NCBI GenBank assembly: GCA_965203305.1
Contig: OZ241874.1
Coordinates: forward strand, 3,286,001 to 3,350,000
Length of the DNA: 64,000 nucleotides
Direction: 5' to 3'
Origin: Bin80 sp965203305
GTDB lineage: Bacteria > Bacteroidota > Rhodothermia > Rhodothermales > Bin80
The notes under the pieces were generated by a model. The model was not told the origin of the DNA, made no database searches, and saw only the letters and a list, made by a program, of their open reading frames with translations. This document shows positions 18,879 to 28,578 of the stretch, piece by piece. Numbering within the stretch: the first letter of the stretch is position 1; every line of letters begins with the position of its first letter. A program made the translations under genes and the position numbers.

Positions 18879-20945
18879 TCACCACTTGATCTGAATACCG
18901 GTCTGCAGGGCACGCTCGGCAGCCGGATACAAAAACTCTGTACCGGACCCGTCAGGATCCAAGAATCCCGTTGTGCTGAAGAGGCTGTTCATCAGATTCG
19001 TGGCCTCAAGCTCTGCGGAGAACCAGCCTGCGGTGTACGCCAGTTTGAAGTCCACTGAGGAGAAATTGTCCATTTTTGCCGTGTTTGCATCATCCAGCCA
19101 AATCCGACGAGTACTCTGCACGGAAGCCATCGCCTGGACTCTGTCAAGAATGGGTATGCTGATCGCTGCTGACAGAAAGTCCCGCGGGATTGCCTTGACA
19201 AAGTTCCCCTCATGCTCTCCGGTACGATAAGTTACGTTCTGGAGCGTGTAGTTGAATCGGAAGGAGGCAAGATTCCTCCTGTTCAGGTGCAATCCCATTT
19301 CTACCCCCCGGTGACGGCTGCTGGCAATGTTTGCGTATCGAAAGGTCTCAACCTGAAAATCCAGCTCGTCCTCCATGTCCATCTGGTAGACGCTCAATGT
19401 GAGCTCACCGCTCAAGTTTTCAGGAATTAGCACCATGCGGTGATAGAATCCTGTTTCAATGCTAGTTCCACGCTGGGGCTTGAGTTCGGAGTTGGAAATA
19501 GATCTGCCGAGTATGGGAATCGCTCTCTGCCCAAAGAGTTGATCCAGCGTCGCCGTCTTGAATGATCGGGACAAATTGATATACCAGTTCCCCACATGTC
19601 GGGCACTGGACAGATAACGAATATTCACTCCGAATTTTGGGCTCCATGCCGTATGAACAGCATCCTGCACAGACGAGTGGGTATCATTAATTTGATCATA
19701 GCGAATTCCGGCAGATACTCGCAGTCGGGAGATCGGCACAAGGTCATACTGCATGTATGCTGCCAGTGCACGACGATCAGCATTTCCTTTGCTGGACAGG
19801 TCACCAATGGTTCCGTCAAATCCCTCAAACTTCTCTGCTTCACCTGTAACCATATCAAACCATGTCACATCCAGATCCCCGATTTGTACATCCGCACCAA
19901 TCGTCCAGTGATCCGTCGCAAATAACCTTGAATGCACCCACTGTGCACTTGCAAACAAACGGGATGCATCAAACTCTCTCCATTTTGCATCTGCAAAGTT
20001 TACACCTAGCGGCAGGGTGCGTGCACCTGCCAGGCTGCGCCGGTTACCCACAAGTGATGTACGCAGTTCAGACTTTTCCCCGAAATTCACCTTGCCCTGC
20101 AGTGCAAACCGCAGCGTACGCTCTTCATTGCCGTCAAACCGAAAGAATGGAGAACCCTGTGTACGATCCTGAGCGATCTGTTCTGCGGTCAGAAATCCTG
20201 GAACATCGTAGTTTCGCATGTGAGCGGATCCAGAAAATGCAATAACTGCCCGGTCAGAATGCAACAGGTCAATCCCGACTCCCAGCCCTCCCAGCGTTCG
20301 ATTCGCATGCTCCCGGTATCCCTGGGATGATTCATAATTTCCATAGGCGGAAACTTTTCTGGCACCAAATGATGTCTGGGCTGTCCCGCTCATCCTCCAT
20401 CTGCCGAATGAACCTCCAGACACAGCCAGTTCATAGCTTGAGGAGGCCTCAGAATCGGTTATGATATGAATGACTCCGCCAATGGCAGCATCTCCGTACA
20501 GCGAGGAAGCTCCTCCTCGAAGAATTTCGACGGATTTGATGGCTGCCAGAGGAATCTGGTCCCAGTTTACGAGTCCTGTCTCCAATGCATTGACCGGTTG
20601 TCCATCCACCATTACCAAGACATATTCAGCTTCTCCACCACCGTAGAATCCCCGCACAATCGGTTGCACATCATAGCCGAGTCCATCCAACTGCAACACG
20701 GCAAACCCGGGCACTTGACGCAGTACACCCCCCAAATTCTGAACCCCCGCCAGTTGCGCAATTGACTCCCCTTTCAGCACACTCACCGCTCCGGTAGACT
20801 GAGAGCGTATGGACTCATACCGGTCTGCGGCAATAACCAATTCCTCCATACTCACCACATCCAATGTATCAACATTCTGGGCTGACAGGATCACTGGACA
20901 CAGACTCAGAAAAGACAGGAATAACTGTACCGATATTTTTCTCAT
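18879..20945 (-). CDS. TonB-dependent outer-membrane receptor
   Basis: The 688-residue protein starts with a clear signal peptide (MRKISVQLFLSFLSLCPVIL, cleavage after LSAQ). A TonB-box-like DTLDVVSMEELVI precedes the plug domain, which contains VLRQVPGFAVLQ, VLVMVDGQPVNA and SVEILRGGASSLYGDAAIGG. The rest is a 22-strand barrel pattern ending in an aromatic/hydrophobic residue pattern (LQTGIQIKW). There is no SusC-type N-terminal CarboxypepD domain and no SusD neighbour, so it is more like a siderophore, cobalamin or copper receptor than a glycan importer. ATG 20945 is chosen over the upstream in-frame ATG because the signal peptide starts there. Confidence 0.93.
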   Translation of the reverse strand: MRKISVQLFLSFLSLCPVILSAQNVDTLDVVSMEELVIAADRYESIRSQSTGAVSVLKGESIAQLAGVQNLGGVLRQVPGFAVLQLDGLGYDVQPIVRGFYGGGEAEYVLVMVDGQPVNALETGLVNWDQIPLAAIKSVEILRGGASSLYGDAAIGGVIHIITDSEASSSYELAVSGGSFGRWRMSGTAQTSFGARKVSAYGNYESSQGYREHANRTLGGLGVGIDLLHSDRAVIAFSGSAHMRNYDVPGFLTAEQIAQDRTQGSPFFRFDGNEERTLRFALQGKVNFGEKSELRTSLVGNRRSLAGARTLPLGVNFADAKWREFDASRLFASAQWVHSRLFATDHWTIGADVQIGDLDVTWFDMVTGEAEKFEGFDGTIGDLSSKGNADRRALAAYMQYDLVPISRLRVSAGIRYDQINDTHSSVQDAVHTAWSPKFGVNIRYLSSARHVGNWYINLSRSFKTATLDQLFGQRAIPILGRSISNSELKPQRGTSIETGFYHRMVLIPENLSGELTLSVYQMDMEDELDFQVETFRYANIASSRHRGVEMGLHLNRRNLASFRFNYTLQNVTYRTGEHEGNFVKAIPRDFLSAAISIPILDRVQAMASVQSTRRIWLDDANTAKMDNFSSVDFKLAYTAGWFSAELEATNLMNSLFSTTGFLDPDGSGTEFLYPAAERALQTGIQIKW

Positions 20946-21149
20946 ACCTCGCAGGGGATAAATGTGGAATCTATACAGACTGGTGATGAACATAGATGAT
21001 TTCGTGGCTGGACAAGGTCTGTGGAACACCAACCAATTGTACATCAAACTTGAGGGAAGGCTCTGCCTTGGATCTTGCACTGTGAGTACGAAAAGACAGC
21101 TGCCATCCTCCGTCGAAGACTGCAAGAACAGTGGTTGTGGACCTTGGCT

Positions 21150-21866
21150 TCATTTTGACTCGTATGATCTCTCGGGGAACAGGAAGCCTTTTCCCCACTT
21201 CAGTGTGCCATGCAGGTTGAAGGACTGTATGGAGAGGGTACCGTTCTCCTTGACAATTTTGTAGAAATCGTATCGGCCAAACAGATATTTCATCATCTTT
21301 GCTGGTCGGGCATGAAGTTCTGTCTCCTTAATGAAGGCATCCAGAACGGGTCTGTAAAATCGCAGATGCTTGTTTTTTATATCCCTGAAGAGTACCCCTT
21401 TCTTCTCAAGATCCGCCAATTCTCTGAATACGGGATTGACGGAATCCCAATACATCAAAGAGCAGGGAACACCGTACCAGTCCTTCCCAAAATCTATTGT
21501 ACTTGACAGGCGAGAGTGTTTGATGGCCTTGTGTCGGTGTTTGGCAGATATACCAATATTGCCGTATAGAGTGTCAATCAGAATGTCGCGCACATCCCCC
21601 CGTTTCCCTTCCATATCACTTGGCATGGAAACTTGCCTGGCTTGTCCGAACCGGCAGTCATGTTCATGCAAAAACTTCGTGGCCTGAAGTGCAGCCTGAT
21701 CTATCCGGTCACGCTCTGCCCGGGATAACTTCTCATACGATTTCAGTGCTCGTCTTTCCGGGCTGTTCACGATGAGTGGCCTGTCTCCCTTGATGCAGTC
21801 TGCAAAAGCATGGGCGAGTCCATATTCCCATGCCTTGCCGCTTTCCGCTTGCGAAATGTCAGACAT
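21150..21866 (-). CDS. Type II restriction endonuclease, HaeIII-like family
   Basis: The 238-residue protein matches my recollection of the HaeIII restriction endonuclease family (RE_HaeIII). The features are GKAWEYGLAHAFAD at the N-terminus, the central GDVRDILI followed by IGISAKHRHKAIKHSRLSST, then FGKDWYGVPCSLMYW, and the late YLFGRYDFYKIV and FNLHGTL segments. The SAK lysine with the preceding aspartates fits a PD-(D/E)XK catalytic core. Its start overlaps the end of the DNA adenine methylase gene by eight bases, so the pair is coupled as a restriction-modification operon with the methylase first. The recognition site cannot be read from the sequence. Confidence 0.8.
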   Translation of the reverse strand: MSDISQAESGKAWEYGLAHAFADCIKGDRPLIVNSPERRALKSYEKLSRAERDRIDQAALQATKFLHEHDCRFGQARQVSMPSDMEGKRGDVRDILIDTLYGNIGISAKHRHKAIKHSRLSSTIDFGKDWYGVPCSLMYWDSVNPVFRELADLEKKGVLFRDIKNKHLRFYRPVLDAFIKETELHARPAKMMKYLFGRYDFYKIVKENGTLSIQSFNLHGTLKWGKGFLFPERSYESK

Positions 21867-22662
21867 TCAGAATCAGCAACTCGTTGGAAGTCTTGTTGCT
21901 GGACATTCCGTATTGCCAGTCTGGGGTACGCAGATCAAACCCGGCATACATTTTACGTATGTCTGGATGGTCGTTGTAGGACAGTATCCACCCTGCTCGA
22001 GTGCGTAACAGGTCTGACAGCCCTTCATGGTCAAATCCATCATGCATATCTCCCTGCATTCCATAGAGGCGTTCTCCATTGGCATACGGAGGATCAAGGT
22101 AGAGGAAATCGTTGGGGTATGCTGCCAGTGTATCTTTGAAATCCGCGCAGGCAACATGAAGGTTCGGTGCATGGAAGTCTCGCAAACGCTGGATCGCCGT
22201 TTTCGTGAAACGAGGGTGCCCGGGCGACATCCCTCCAGACAATGTGATTCCTGAAAATGATGCACGATTCAGGACGAAAAAGACGGCTGCCCGCTCAAGA
22301 TCGTCTTCCATCCCCGTAATCTGCTTTTGCAGGGAATAGAACTGTTCACGCTTTAACGGATAGTACATCGCAACCCTGTCTGAGAGAACATGGGGTTCAT
22401 TCTTTGCGTATTCCCAAAAATTTATGAGGAGAGCAAAGGCATCCGCTGCATGTACAGCAATCCCATCTGCCGCACAGGACAATTCAAGACTTCCCCCGCC
22501 AAGAAACGGAGATACTAGTCGCTCTGTACCATCCGGTATATAGTCTCGCAGAACAGATACGGCCCGGCTCTTGCCCCCTGGATATCGGAGTGGGGATCTA
22601 CTTGTATGGGATAAAACGGATACATCTGTGGCAGTCTCTCCCTGTACGCCTGACTGAATCAT
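21859..22662 (-). CDS. DNA N6-adenine methyltransferase (D12 class, alpha type)
   Basis: The 267-residue protein is a Dam/DpnIIA-like methylase. The motif order is the alpha type: a SAM loop VSPFLGGGSLELSCA near residue 50 after the typical PLRYPGGKSRA start, and the catalytic DPPY in FLYLDPPYANG. It ends SSNKTSNELLILN, as in D12 enzymes. It is the modification partner of the nuclease encoded directly downstream. An ATG at 22662 is used; no other strong start is seen. Confidence 0.93.
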   Translation of the reverse strand: MIQSGVQGETATDVSVLSHTSRSPLRYPGGKSRAVSVLRDYIPDGTERLVSPFLGGGSLELSCAADGIAVHAADAFALLINFWEYAKNEPHVLSDRVAMYYPLKREQFYSLQKQITGMEDDLERAAVFFVLNRASFSGITLSGGMSPGHPRFTKTAIQRLRDFHAPNLHVACADFKDTLAAYPNDFLYLDPPYANGERLYGMQGDMHDGFDHEGLSDLLRTRAGWILSYNDHPDIRKMYAGFDLRTPDWQYGMSSNKTSNELLILNV

Positions 22663-23123
22663 GGAGTCAGAGCAAAAATTCCAGGAGTGATTTCTGAAAA
22701 TTCATGTCCGTTGGATCGGGGACGGAGCTCATCATGAGACAGTATTTTTTGACACATATATCACTCTGCCTCGCTTGGGCTCTTATCACATCGCTAAGAA
22801 TCGGACATCCAAATCGGAACCAGACAGAAGAAGATAACTGCATAATGACTGATTCGTTCCGGTCTCTGGGTATCTCCCAAAAAGGCGATCAGACAGGCCC
22901 GCCCTGATATGCCTGCACGCACTCTCGGAGCGATTTTTCTCTGTGGTATGCCCCGTTTGATCATACACGAACAGGAAGACAAATCCTTCTTCCGAAAAAA
23001 AGATCTGAAAAATTGTAAAGAGATTGATCATATATACTGTTTGATGTGTATAACGGAAGAATCTTATACGAATACTGGTCTGATCACATCATAAAACCTT
23101 TTCATAAACTAACACATAAACCT
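22663..23123. other. Intergenic stretch upstream of the giant surface protein
   Basis: About 460 bases without a supported gene. The last 100 bases are AT-rich and probably hold the promoter of the following gene, which faces away from the restriction-modification operon. A TATACTGTTTG-like sequence at 23034-23044 is weakly reminiscent of the Bacteroidota -7 element (TAnnTTTG) but does not match it exactly. Confidence 0.4.
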
Positions 23124-23140
23124 ATGAAACATTTGCAAAA

Positions 23141-26100
23141 ATGGGGGGGGGGGCATTTTTGTTTCTTCTCCTCACTGCTTCCAGTGCATTTGCACAGAAT
23201 ACCCACTACATAGACACGAAACATGGCAAAGAGAGTGGTACCTGCAGGAGCTCTGATCCCACGGATACAAATGGGCCGTGCAAGCTGGATTACGCCTTCA
23301 GGACCAGGCAGTGGGATGGCAACACCTTTCTGATTCAGGTTCTCGCGTCAGGGGATACAGTTACGGTTGGTGCGCCTCCTACCGCACTGAACAAGCGGAT
23401 CCTCTTTGGTACCTTTTTGGAGGGGGACGCAGCGGCGGTGAGAGGAACGATAGTGTTCACGGGGAATTTCAAGATTGGGGCCGGCGGTCGATTCAGCTTC
23501 CACGAGAAAGTCATGGTGGAATTTGCGGGGCTCACGGTCGCGAATCAGTATCCTCTGGGCTGGGAGCCAGCAAAATCAGAAGAGCGGTATTCCATCACGG
23601 ATTTTCTGATTAAGGAGAACGCCACCCAGACCTATCTGGACAGACTGATCGTCTCCAAAGACTTCACGATCAAAAATACTCCAGCCGGTGGATCTGTCTT
23701 TGTCATTAACAATGGACTGACCGTCAAGCGCGGGGCGACCCTGACCATAGAGGCTGATATCTTTGCCGAATTGCGGAATCAGGGGGATGAAGATGGCACG
23801 GAGCGGGTTCTCACTGTGGATGGCACAATCGCCGGGACTGGCAATCTGTTTCTGACGAATCTCTTTGCAAGTGTATACCGGGGAGATGGAAGCAAGTTCA
23901 TCCCGATTAGCTCGTATGATCCTTCTGACGGGGTGGGACACACCGATTGTCTCCGCATCACAGGTAGCGGGGAGATAACCGCCTCTACCTTGTACGACGC
24001 AATGGGAACTGTCTGTGTGGACCTGAAGAAGGTTGGAAGGATCAATGTGGCAGGAAGCATTGATGAGGGGGATGCCACGCGGCAGGCCAAAAACATCAGT
24101 ACAGATCTGATTTTCCGCAATGATGTCATTGTGGAGGGAAACATTGAGCAATGGGGAGATGCCCGGATTGTCTTTGAAAAAACATCAACCATACGTGGGA
24201 ATGTGATTTTGACGGACGGCAGAAAATCGGGTCTGTACAACGGCTACGCTGGAACTCCCCGCAGCACCAGTGCCCGCAAGGGGGTGCAGGATGGCAGTAG
24301 CGGAGACTACAAGTGTGCCTATGTAACCCGAAGAACAGACAAGAAGCCGCGGGCAGCACACATTCCAGGAGTGCAGTTTGAAGGTGCGGCCATGATTACG
24401 GGACATCTGGATGTAGCGTCCAACAGCCTCACGGAAACGGCCTCCCATGCCACCCAGTCCAGCACGGCGTGTGCTCCCCGGGTTCTGTTTATGGCCCCCG
24501 TCGCCCTGGACAGGGGAAGCGCAGAAATTGCACGGGTTTCGGAGATCAAGGGCAAACTGATCATTCACGATGACGAGGACTTCAGCGACAAGGGGCGGGT
24601 GCATCTGGATTCAGACATGCTGAAAACCGGTACAGACATGCGCCGAACGGCGCACAATGTACGTGTAGGAGGTATAATTTCTGCCAAAGGGAATACCATC
24701 GGAATGGGACATGCCGCCACCTCCAGCATTGGCGGGATGTGCCTGGGGAATGACACCCGGCTTACCTTCGGGAATCATGTGGAACTCACGGGAACCAGCC
24801 GCCAGGTCGTGACCGGGCGGGGATCCGCCTTGATGCTGGATGCCCTGGTGGTACTCGGGGATACGGATGTGGAAAGAGGCCCCCTCACGGTGAAGACCCT
24901 CCATGTGGGATCTGGTGCCGAACTGACGGTGAACAAGGATGTCAAGGTGACCGAATCTCTGCTCCTCCTGGGAGAGCTGAGCGGGGAGCTGGACGAAGCC
25001 TCCACAATCAAAAAACTGACCTATGGCAGCCGAAAGACTGATCTGGTCAAGAAGGCCGCCCTGGCAGATCTGCTGGATGCCCTTGCGATCCATGCGGGCA
25101 GCAGGGAGATCCGGCTGGACGAGGTGGTCAAGACCAAGAACCTGGGGCTGTGCAGTGGCACGCTGTCACTAGTGAATGCCGAGAGCACAACCGACTCCAC
25201 CCTGCATGTGACGGAGCATATCACGGTGCAGAACGGGATGCTGGAAAAGGATACCAATGATCCGGGGAGCATCTCCACGGACAAGGCAAAAACCGCCAAT
25301 ACAAATGATCGCTACATCCTGACCTATATCACGCCGGGCAAGCGCACAGTGACCGATGCGCTGGAATGGTTTGACCCGCGGGATGTGATCGTGAATCATG
25401 CCAGTGCCGAGATCACCACGAGCGGAGACCGCTCCATTATGGGCAAACTGATGATCACCAAAGGGAAGCTGATGGTGGACGGAATGCTGACCGTAGGGAC
25501 CTCTACGCTGCATCGCACGGATGCGGATGCCACGAAGGTAGACAATTACAGCATAGTTGTGGCAGCAGGAGAACTGCACACGGAGGGACAGGATGTGAGG
25601 GTGCACGGGAAGGTGAGCGTGAATGGCAAGAGCAAACTGATGACCGGAGGCGGCGACCTGCATGTGCTGGGACGGGTGAGTCAAGGCAAGTATATTGGGA
25701 ACACGGCCCAGGTAACCGTGGAAAAAGATGCCATGATCAACCTGGGAGACGGGACCCTGATGCTGGGGCCGGAAGACACGCAGAAGCGAAACAATGTGCA
25801 GGGAGACACTCGTCCCGATGTGCTGCTGACCCTGACGGGAAGCCTGACCGCGGACAGGATCAAAGTCCCGAAGGGAAGCAAGCAGACCACCATTGATGCG
25901 AGTGCCGACAGCAAGATGCTGCAGACAGTCGTCCTTGACGGCACGATGACCCCGGGGACCGGGAACTGGGACGGGACGCTGTACCTGAAGGGTGCCACCG
26001 GGGACGGCAAGATGCTTACCGTGGACAGCCTGTTCGCCATGAAGGGATCGGTGGAAATCACAGACGGCAGCAAGAAGGCAGTCATCACCAAGGATGTCGC

Positions 26101-28246
26101 TCTGAGCTCGGCCACGATCTGGCCACGCGCGGAAATGACAGAGTTCATGGGAGATCTTATGCTCAGCGGGACTGGCGGGCTGAACGCCGATATGAACACG
26201 GATACGAAAGCTCGTTCGGTGCTGATCCACGGGGACTTCACACAACGGAAAGGAACCACCAGTGGAGATTTGGCGGGCGTGAAGCTGGATTCCACGACAA
26301 CAAAGACGGTGATGGGGATGTATGTGGTGGATTCGGATACGGTGCGGTATGTGGCGGAAGCAGGTTCCAAACTGATCCTGCACGGGGGCTTCCACTTTGC
26401 AAAGAACGGGGATCTGAACGCGACGGTGGAGTTTACGGGCAAGGAGGCGCAGGAGGTGATGACGGGAGACACGACAGCCCTGCACAGTGTCACGGTGAAC
26501 AACGCCAAGGGACTGCTGCTGAAAAGCCATGTCATGCAGCAGAAGATGGCCACACTGACGCTCCGGCAGGGGAAGATTCACAGCATGCCGATGGACAGCA
26601 TGTTTATGTGGACGGTGCAGAATGTGCAGGTGGAGCAGGAGCTCCGCGGGCGGAGTACGGCACAGGAAGGGAGCAAGTGCGGAGACAAAAACAATGAAGC
26701 ATGCAAGGCCACGATCCTGCGCGGTTCCCGGCAGTCGTATGCGGCCACCCCGGTGGTGCGGCATTTGGCACAGGGGACGGCAGGCGCAGGCTTTGCGAGC
26801 GGGGGGTATCTGTTCCCGGTGGGAATGGAGAAGGGAGACATGTCCCACTACCGTCCGCTGATCCTGCAGCTGCCCTCGGACCTGACCGATACCACGGCGG
26901 CGACCGTGTCTCCAGTGATGGTTCCAGAGGGAGCCATGCCGGCATGGCAGAACCTCACGGTTCCGATGGCGGGGGGCAGTCTGACGCTGGATGTGCATGC
27001 GGATCTGTTCTGGAAGGTGGATCTGGGGACGGAGTCGCTGCCCACGAATACGAACCTTCGAATCGCGGCGGAGGGGATCCAGAATGTGGCAGATGCCAGC
27101 GGACTGCGGATCGTGCAGTGGGACTGCATGTGGAAGAATCCGAAGCTGGCGGGCCGGCGTCCTGCCCAGATGGAGGCAGGTTCCTTTGCGGTGAACGGGT
27201 ATCTCAGCGGGGTGCTGCACCTGACGCAGGAGGGGATTGGGCTGGGCAGCTGTGCGATCTTCGGGATTGCGGCGAACGGGATTGAGAATCCGATTGACCA
27301 GGCCGATCTGAGCGGAGGACGGGCGAACCTGCAGTTCATCCACAATGTACCCCTGCCGACCCCGATCAACCTGCATCTGGGAGACATCCAGATTGGCAGC
27401 GGAATGCAGTTCCGCAGTGCCACAGCCTACCGTCCGGTAGGGGCAGGAAGCCATGACCTGAAGATCCAGCCCGCTGGCGCACCGGCCGAGCAGGCGATCA
27501 CCCAGACGCTTTCCCTGGCGCATAATAAAAACTATGTGGTGATCGCCCATGGAAGCCTGGAAGAACCCATGCTGAAGGTGCTGGAAACCCGGATGACATC
27601 GCGGGTTGCAAACCAGGTGGAGGTACTGCTGGTGCACGGGTCGGCAGATCTGGGGGCGGCGCGCGCAGATGTGATGGATCCGGTGGATCCCATGACCGTG
27701 GAACGGACGCTGGCAGGAAACCTGATGCTGGACGAGGCAACAAGATACACCTCGCTGAATCCGTCCCAGCAGGTCTTCCAGGTGAAATCCACGGATGGAG
27801 AGGTGACGGAGTTCTATGAGATGAACCTGTTTGGGTATAAGAACCAGACGCTGGTGCTGAACCTGTCCGGGATGCGGAATGATCTGACGATCCTGGGCAT
27901 AGACAGGAATGGAATGATGGTCCCGACGATGGGGGTGACAGGAGTGGAGGAGAGTGCAGAGCTTCCGACCGAGTTTGCCCTGCATGGCAACTATCCGAAC
28001 CCGTTCAATCCGAGCACAAGAATCCAGTTTGACCTGCCGGAAAATGCGCAGGTGCAGGTCCAGATTGTAGACATGCTGGGACGGGAGGTGATCACGCTGC
28101 CAGCGCAGGAGATGGAAGCAGGTGCGAACCGGAGCATCGAACTGAATGCCACCAGTCTGGCCAGCGGAACCTACCTGTACCGGCTGATCGCAACCGGAGC
28201 CGAACAACGGCATGTGAAGACCGGACGCATGACCCTGGTGAAGTAA
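23141..28246 (+). CDS. Giant T9SS surface/secreted protein with DUF4397 and type A sorting domain
   Basis: The 1701-residue protein carries a hydrophobic export signal (FLFLLLTASSAFAQ), then about 1350 residues of short beta-strand-rich segments with recurrent GTLTV/KGKLMV-like patterns that suggest a beta-helix or stacked sheets. A DUF4397-like region lies around residues 1390-1590 (NLQFIHNVPLPTPINLHLGD). The last 90 residues are a T9SS type A sorting domain (GNYPNPFNPSTRIQFDLPEN, then SGTYLYRLIATG). It is probably a secreted or cell-surface adhesin-like protein. The start is unusual: the frame begins at ATG 23141 inside or beside a G11 tract, while a better start at ATG 23124 is out of frame by one base. 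Confidence 0.88.
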   Translation: MGGGAFLFLLLTASSAFAQNTHYIDTKHGKESGTCRSSDPTDTNGPCKLDYAFRTRQWDGNTFLIQVLASGDTVTVGAPPTALNKRILFGTFLEGDAAAVRGTIVFTGNFKIGAGGRFSFHEKVMVEFAGLTVANQYPLGWEPAKSEERYSITDFLIKENATQTYLDRLIVSKDFTIKNTPAGGSVFVINNGLTVKRGATLTIEADIFAELRNQGDEDGTERVLTVDGTIAGTGNLFLTNLFASVYRGDGSKFIPISSYDPSDGVGHTDCLRITGSGEITASTLYDAMGTVCVDLKKVGRINVAGSIDEGDATRQAKNISTDLIFRNDVIVEGNIEQWGDARIVFEKTSTIRGNVILTDGRKSGLYNGYAGTPRSTSARKGVQDGSSGDYKCAYVTRRTDKKPRAAHIPGVQFEGAAMITGHLDVASNSLTETASHATQSSTACAPRVLFMAPVALDRGSAEIARVSEIKGKLIIHDDEDFSDKGRVHLDSDMLKTGTDMRRTAHNVRVGGIISAKGNTIGMGHAATSSIGGMCLGNDTRLTFGNHVELTGTSRQVVTGRGSALMLDALVVLGDTDVERGPLTVKTLHVGSGAELTVNKDVKVTESLLLLGELSGELDEASTIKKLTYGSRKTDLVKKAALADLLDALAIHAGSREIRLDEVVKTKNLGLCSGTLSLVNAESTTDSTLHVTEHITVQNGMLEKDTNDPGSISTDKAKTANTNDRYILTYITPGKRTVTDALEWFDPRDVIVNHASAEITTSGDRSIMGKLMITKGKLMVDGMLTVGTSTLHRTDADATKVDNYSIVVAAGELHTEGQDVRVHGKVSVNGKSKLMTGGGDLHVLGRVSQGKYIGNTAQVTVEKDAMINLGDGTLMLGPEDTQKRNNVQGDTRPDVLLTLTGSLTADRIKVPKGSKQTTIDASADSKMLQTVVLDGTMTPGTGNWDGTLYLKGATGDGKMLTVDSLFAMKGSVEITDGSKKAVITKDVALSSATIWPRAEMTEFMGDLMLSGTGGLNADMNTDTKARSVLIHGDFTQRKGTTSGDLAGVKLDSTTTKTVMGMYVVDSDTVRYVAEAGSKLILHGGFHFAKNGDLNATVEFTGKEAQEVMTGDTTALHSVTVNNAKGLLLKSHVMQQKMATLTLRQGKIHSMPMDSMFMWTVQNVQVEQELRGRSTAQEGSKCGDKNNEACKATILRGSRQSYAATPVVRHLAQGTAGAGFASGGYLFPVGMEKGDMSHYRPLILQLPSDLTDTTAATVSPVMVPEGAMPAWQNLTVPMAGGSLTLDVHADLFWKVDLGTESLPTNTNLRIAAEGIQNVADASGLRIVQWDCMWKNPKLAGRRPAQMEAGSFAVNGYLSGVLHLTQEGIGLGSCAIFGIAANGIENPIDQADLSGGRANLQFIHNVPLPTPINLHLGDIQIGSGMQFRSATAYRPVGAGSHDLKIQPAGAPAEQAITQTLSLAHNKNYVVIAHGSLEEPMLKVLETRMTSRVANQVEVLLVHGSADLGAARADVMDPVDPMTVERTLAGNLMLDEATRYTSLNPSQQVFQVKSTDGEVTEFYEMNLFGYKNQTLVLNLSGMRNDLTILGIDRNGMMVPTMGVTGVEESAELPTEFALHGNYPNPFNPSTRIQFDLPENAQVQVQIVDMLGREVITLPAQEMEAGANRSIELNATSLASGTYLYRLIATGAEQRHVKTGRMTLVK
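23143..23153 (+). repeat. G11 homopolymer at the start of the giant T9SS gene
   Basis: Eleven consecutive G residues lie between a plausible start codon (ATG 23124, followed by Lys-His-Leu-Gln-Lys) and the hydrophobic core of the signal peptide. With 12 Gs the two would be in one frame and give a signal peptide with a positively charged N-region. With 11 Gs translation must begin at ATG 23141. The tract could vary by slippage, or be a sequencing error. Confidence 0.7.
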
Positions 28247-28282
28247 AGAAATAGCCGCCCAGAGCGGCTCAAGGTGAAACCG

Positions 28283-28319
28283 AGAGCACCCCGGTACGGC
28301 AACGTATCCGGGGTGCTCT
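28283..28319 (+). terminator. Strong hairpin after the giant T9SS gene
   Basis: A perfect 12-bp stem, AGAGCACCCCGG with CCGGGGTGCTCT, encloses a 13-base loop 37 bases after the stop. It lacks a run of T, so it may act as an mRNA 3' stabiliser or a non-canonical terminator. Confidence 0.6.
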
Positions 28320-28365
28320 GCGCTGGGGAAAACAGGCGGCGGATCGGATGCAGGCTGGATCACTT

Positions 28366-28467
28366 GAAGCTCTCGCAAAAACATCCCGCATAACGAAGAG
28401 CTGTCGCCCGGGGAGTACTCTTGCAGGCATGTCAGATCATGCACGAGGATATCTTTGCAATAGCCTC
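28366..28467 (+). repeat. Approximately 100-bp dispersed repeat, copy B
   Basis: It begins gaagctctcgcaaaaa and ends atctttgcaatagcctc, with the core gagtactcttgcaggcat between them. It is the most diverged of the same-orientation copies and lies just beyond the hairpin that follows the giant T9SS gene. Confidence 0.6.
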
Positions 28468-28578
28468 ATACGGACCGAATCATCCTGTTCAAACGGATTT
28501 TCCTGAATTCCGTATCAGGAAAAGTCTGATGTTTTCCCTGATGCATATCCTGCTCCCCGCCTGTGAAGACAGCTTTTG

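Noticed and set aside
25169..28444. 1091-codon minus-strand frame
   Set aside because: It lies antisense to the giant T9SS gene, has no domain and extends through the hairpin after that gene; the plus strand shows signal peptide, DUF4397 and sorting domain.
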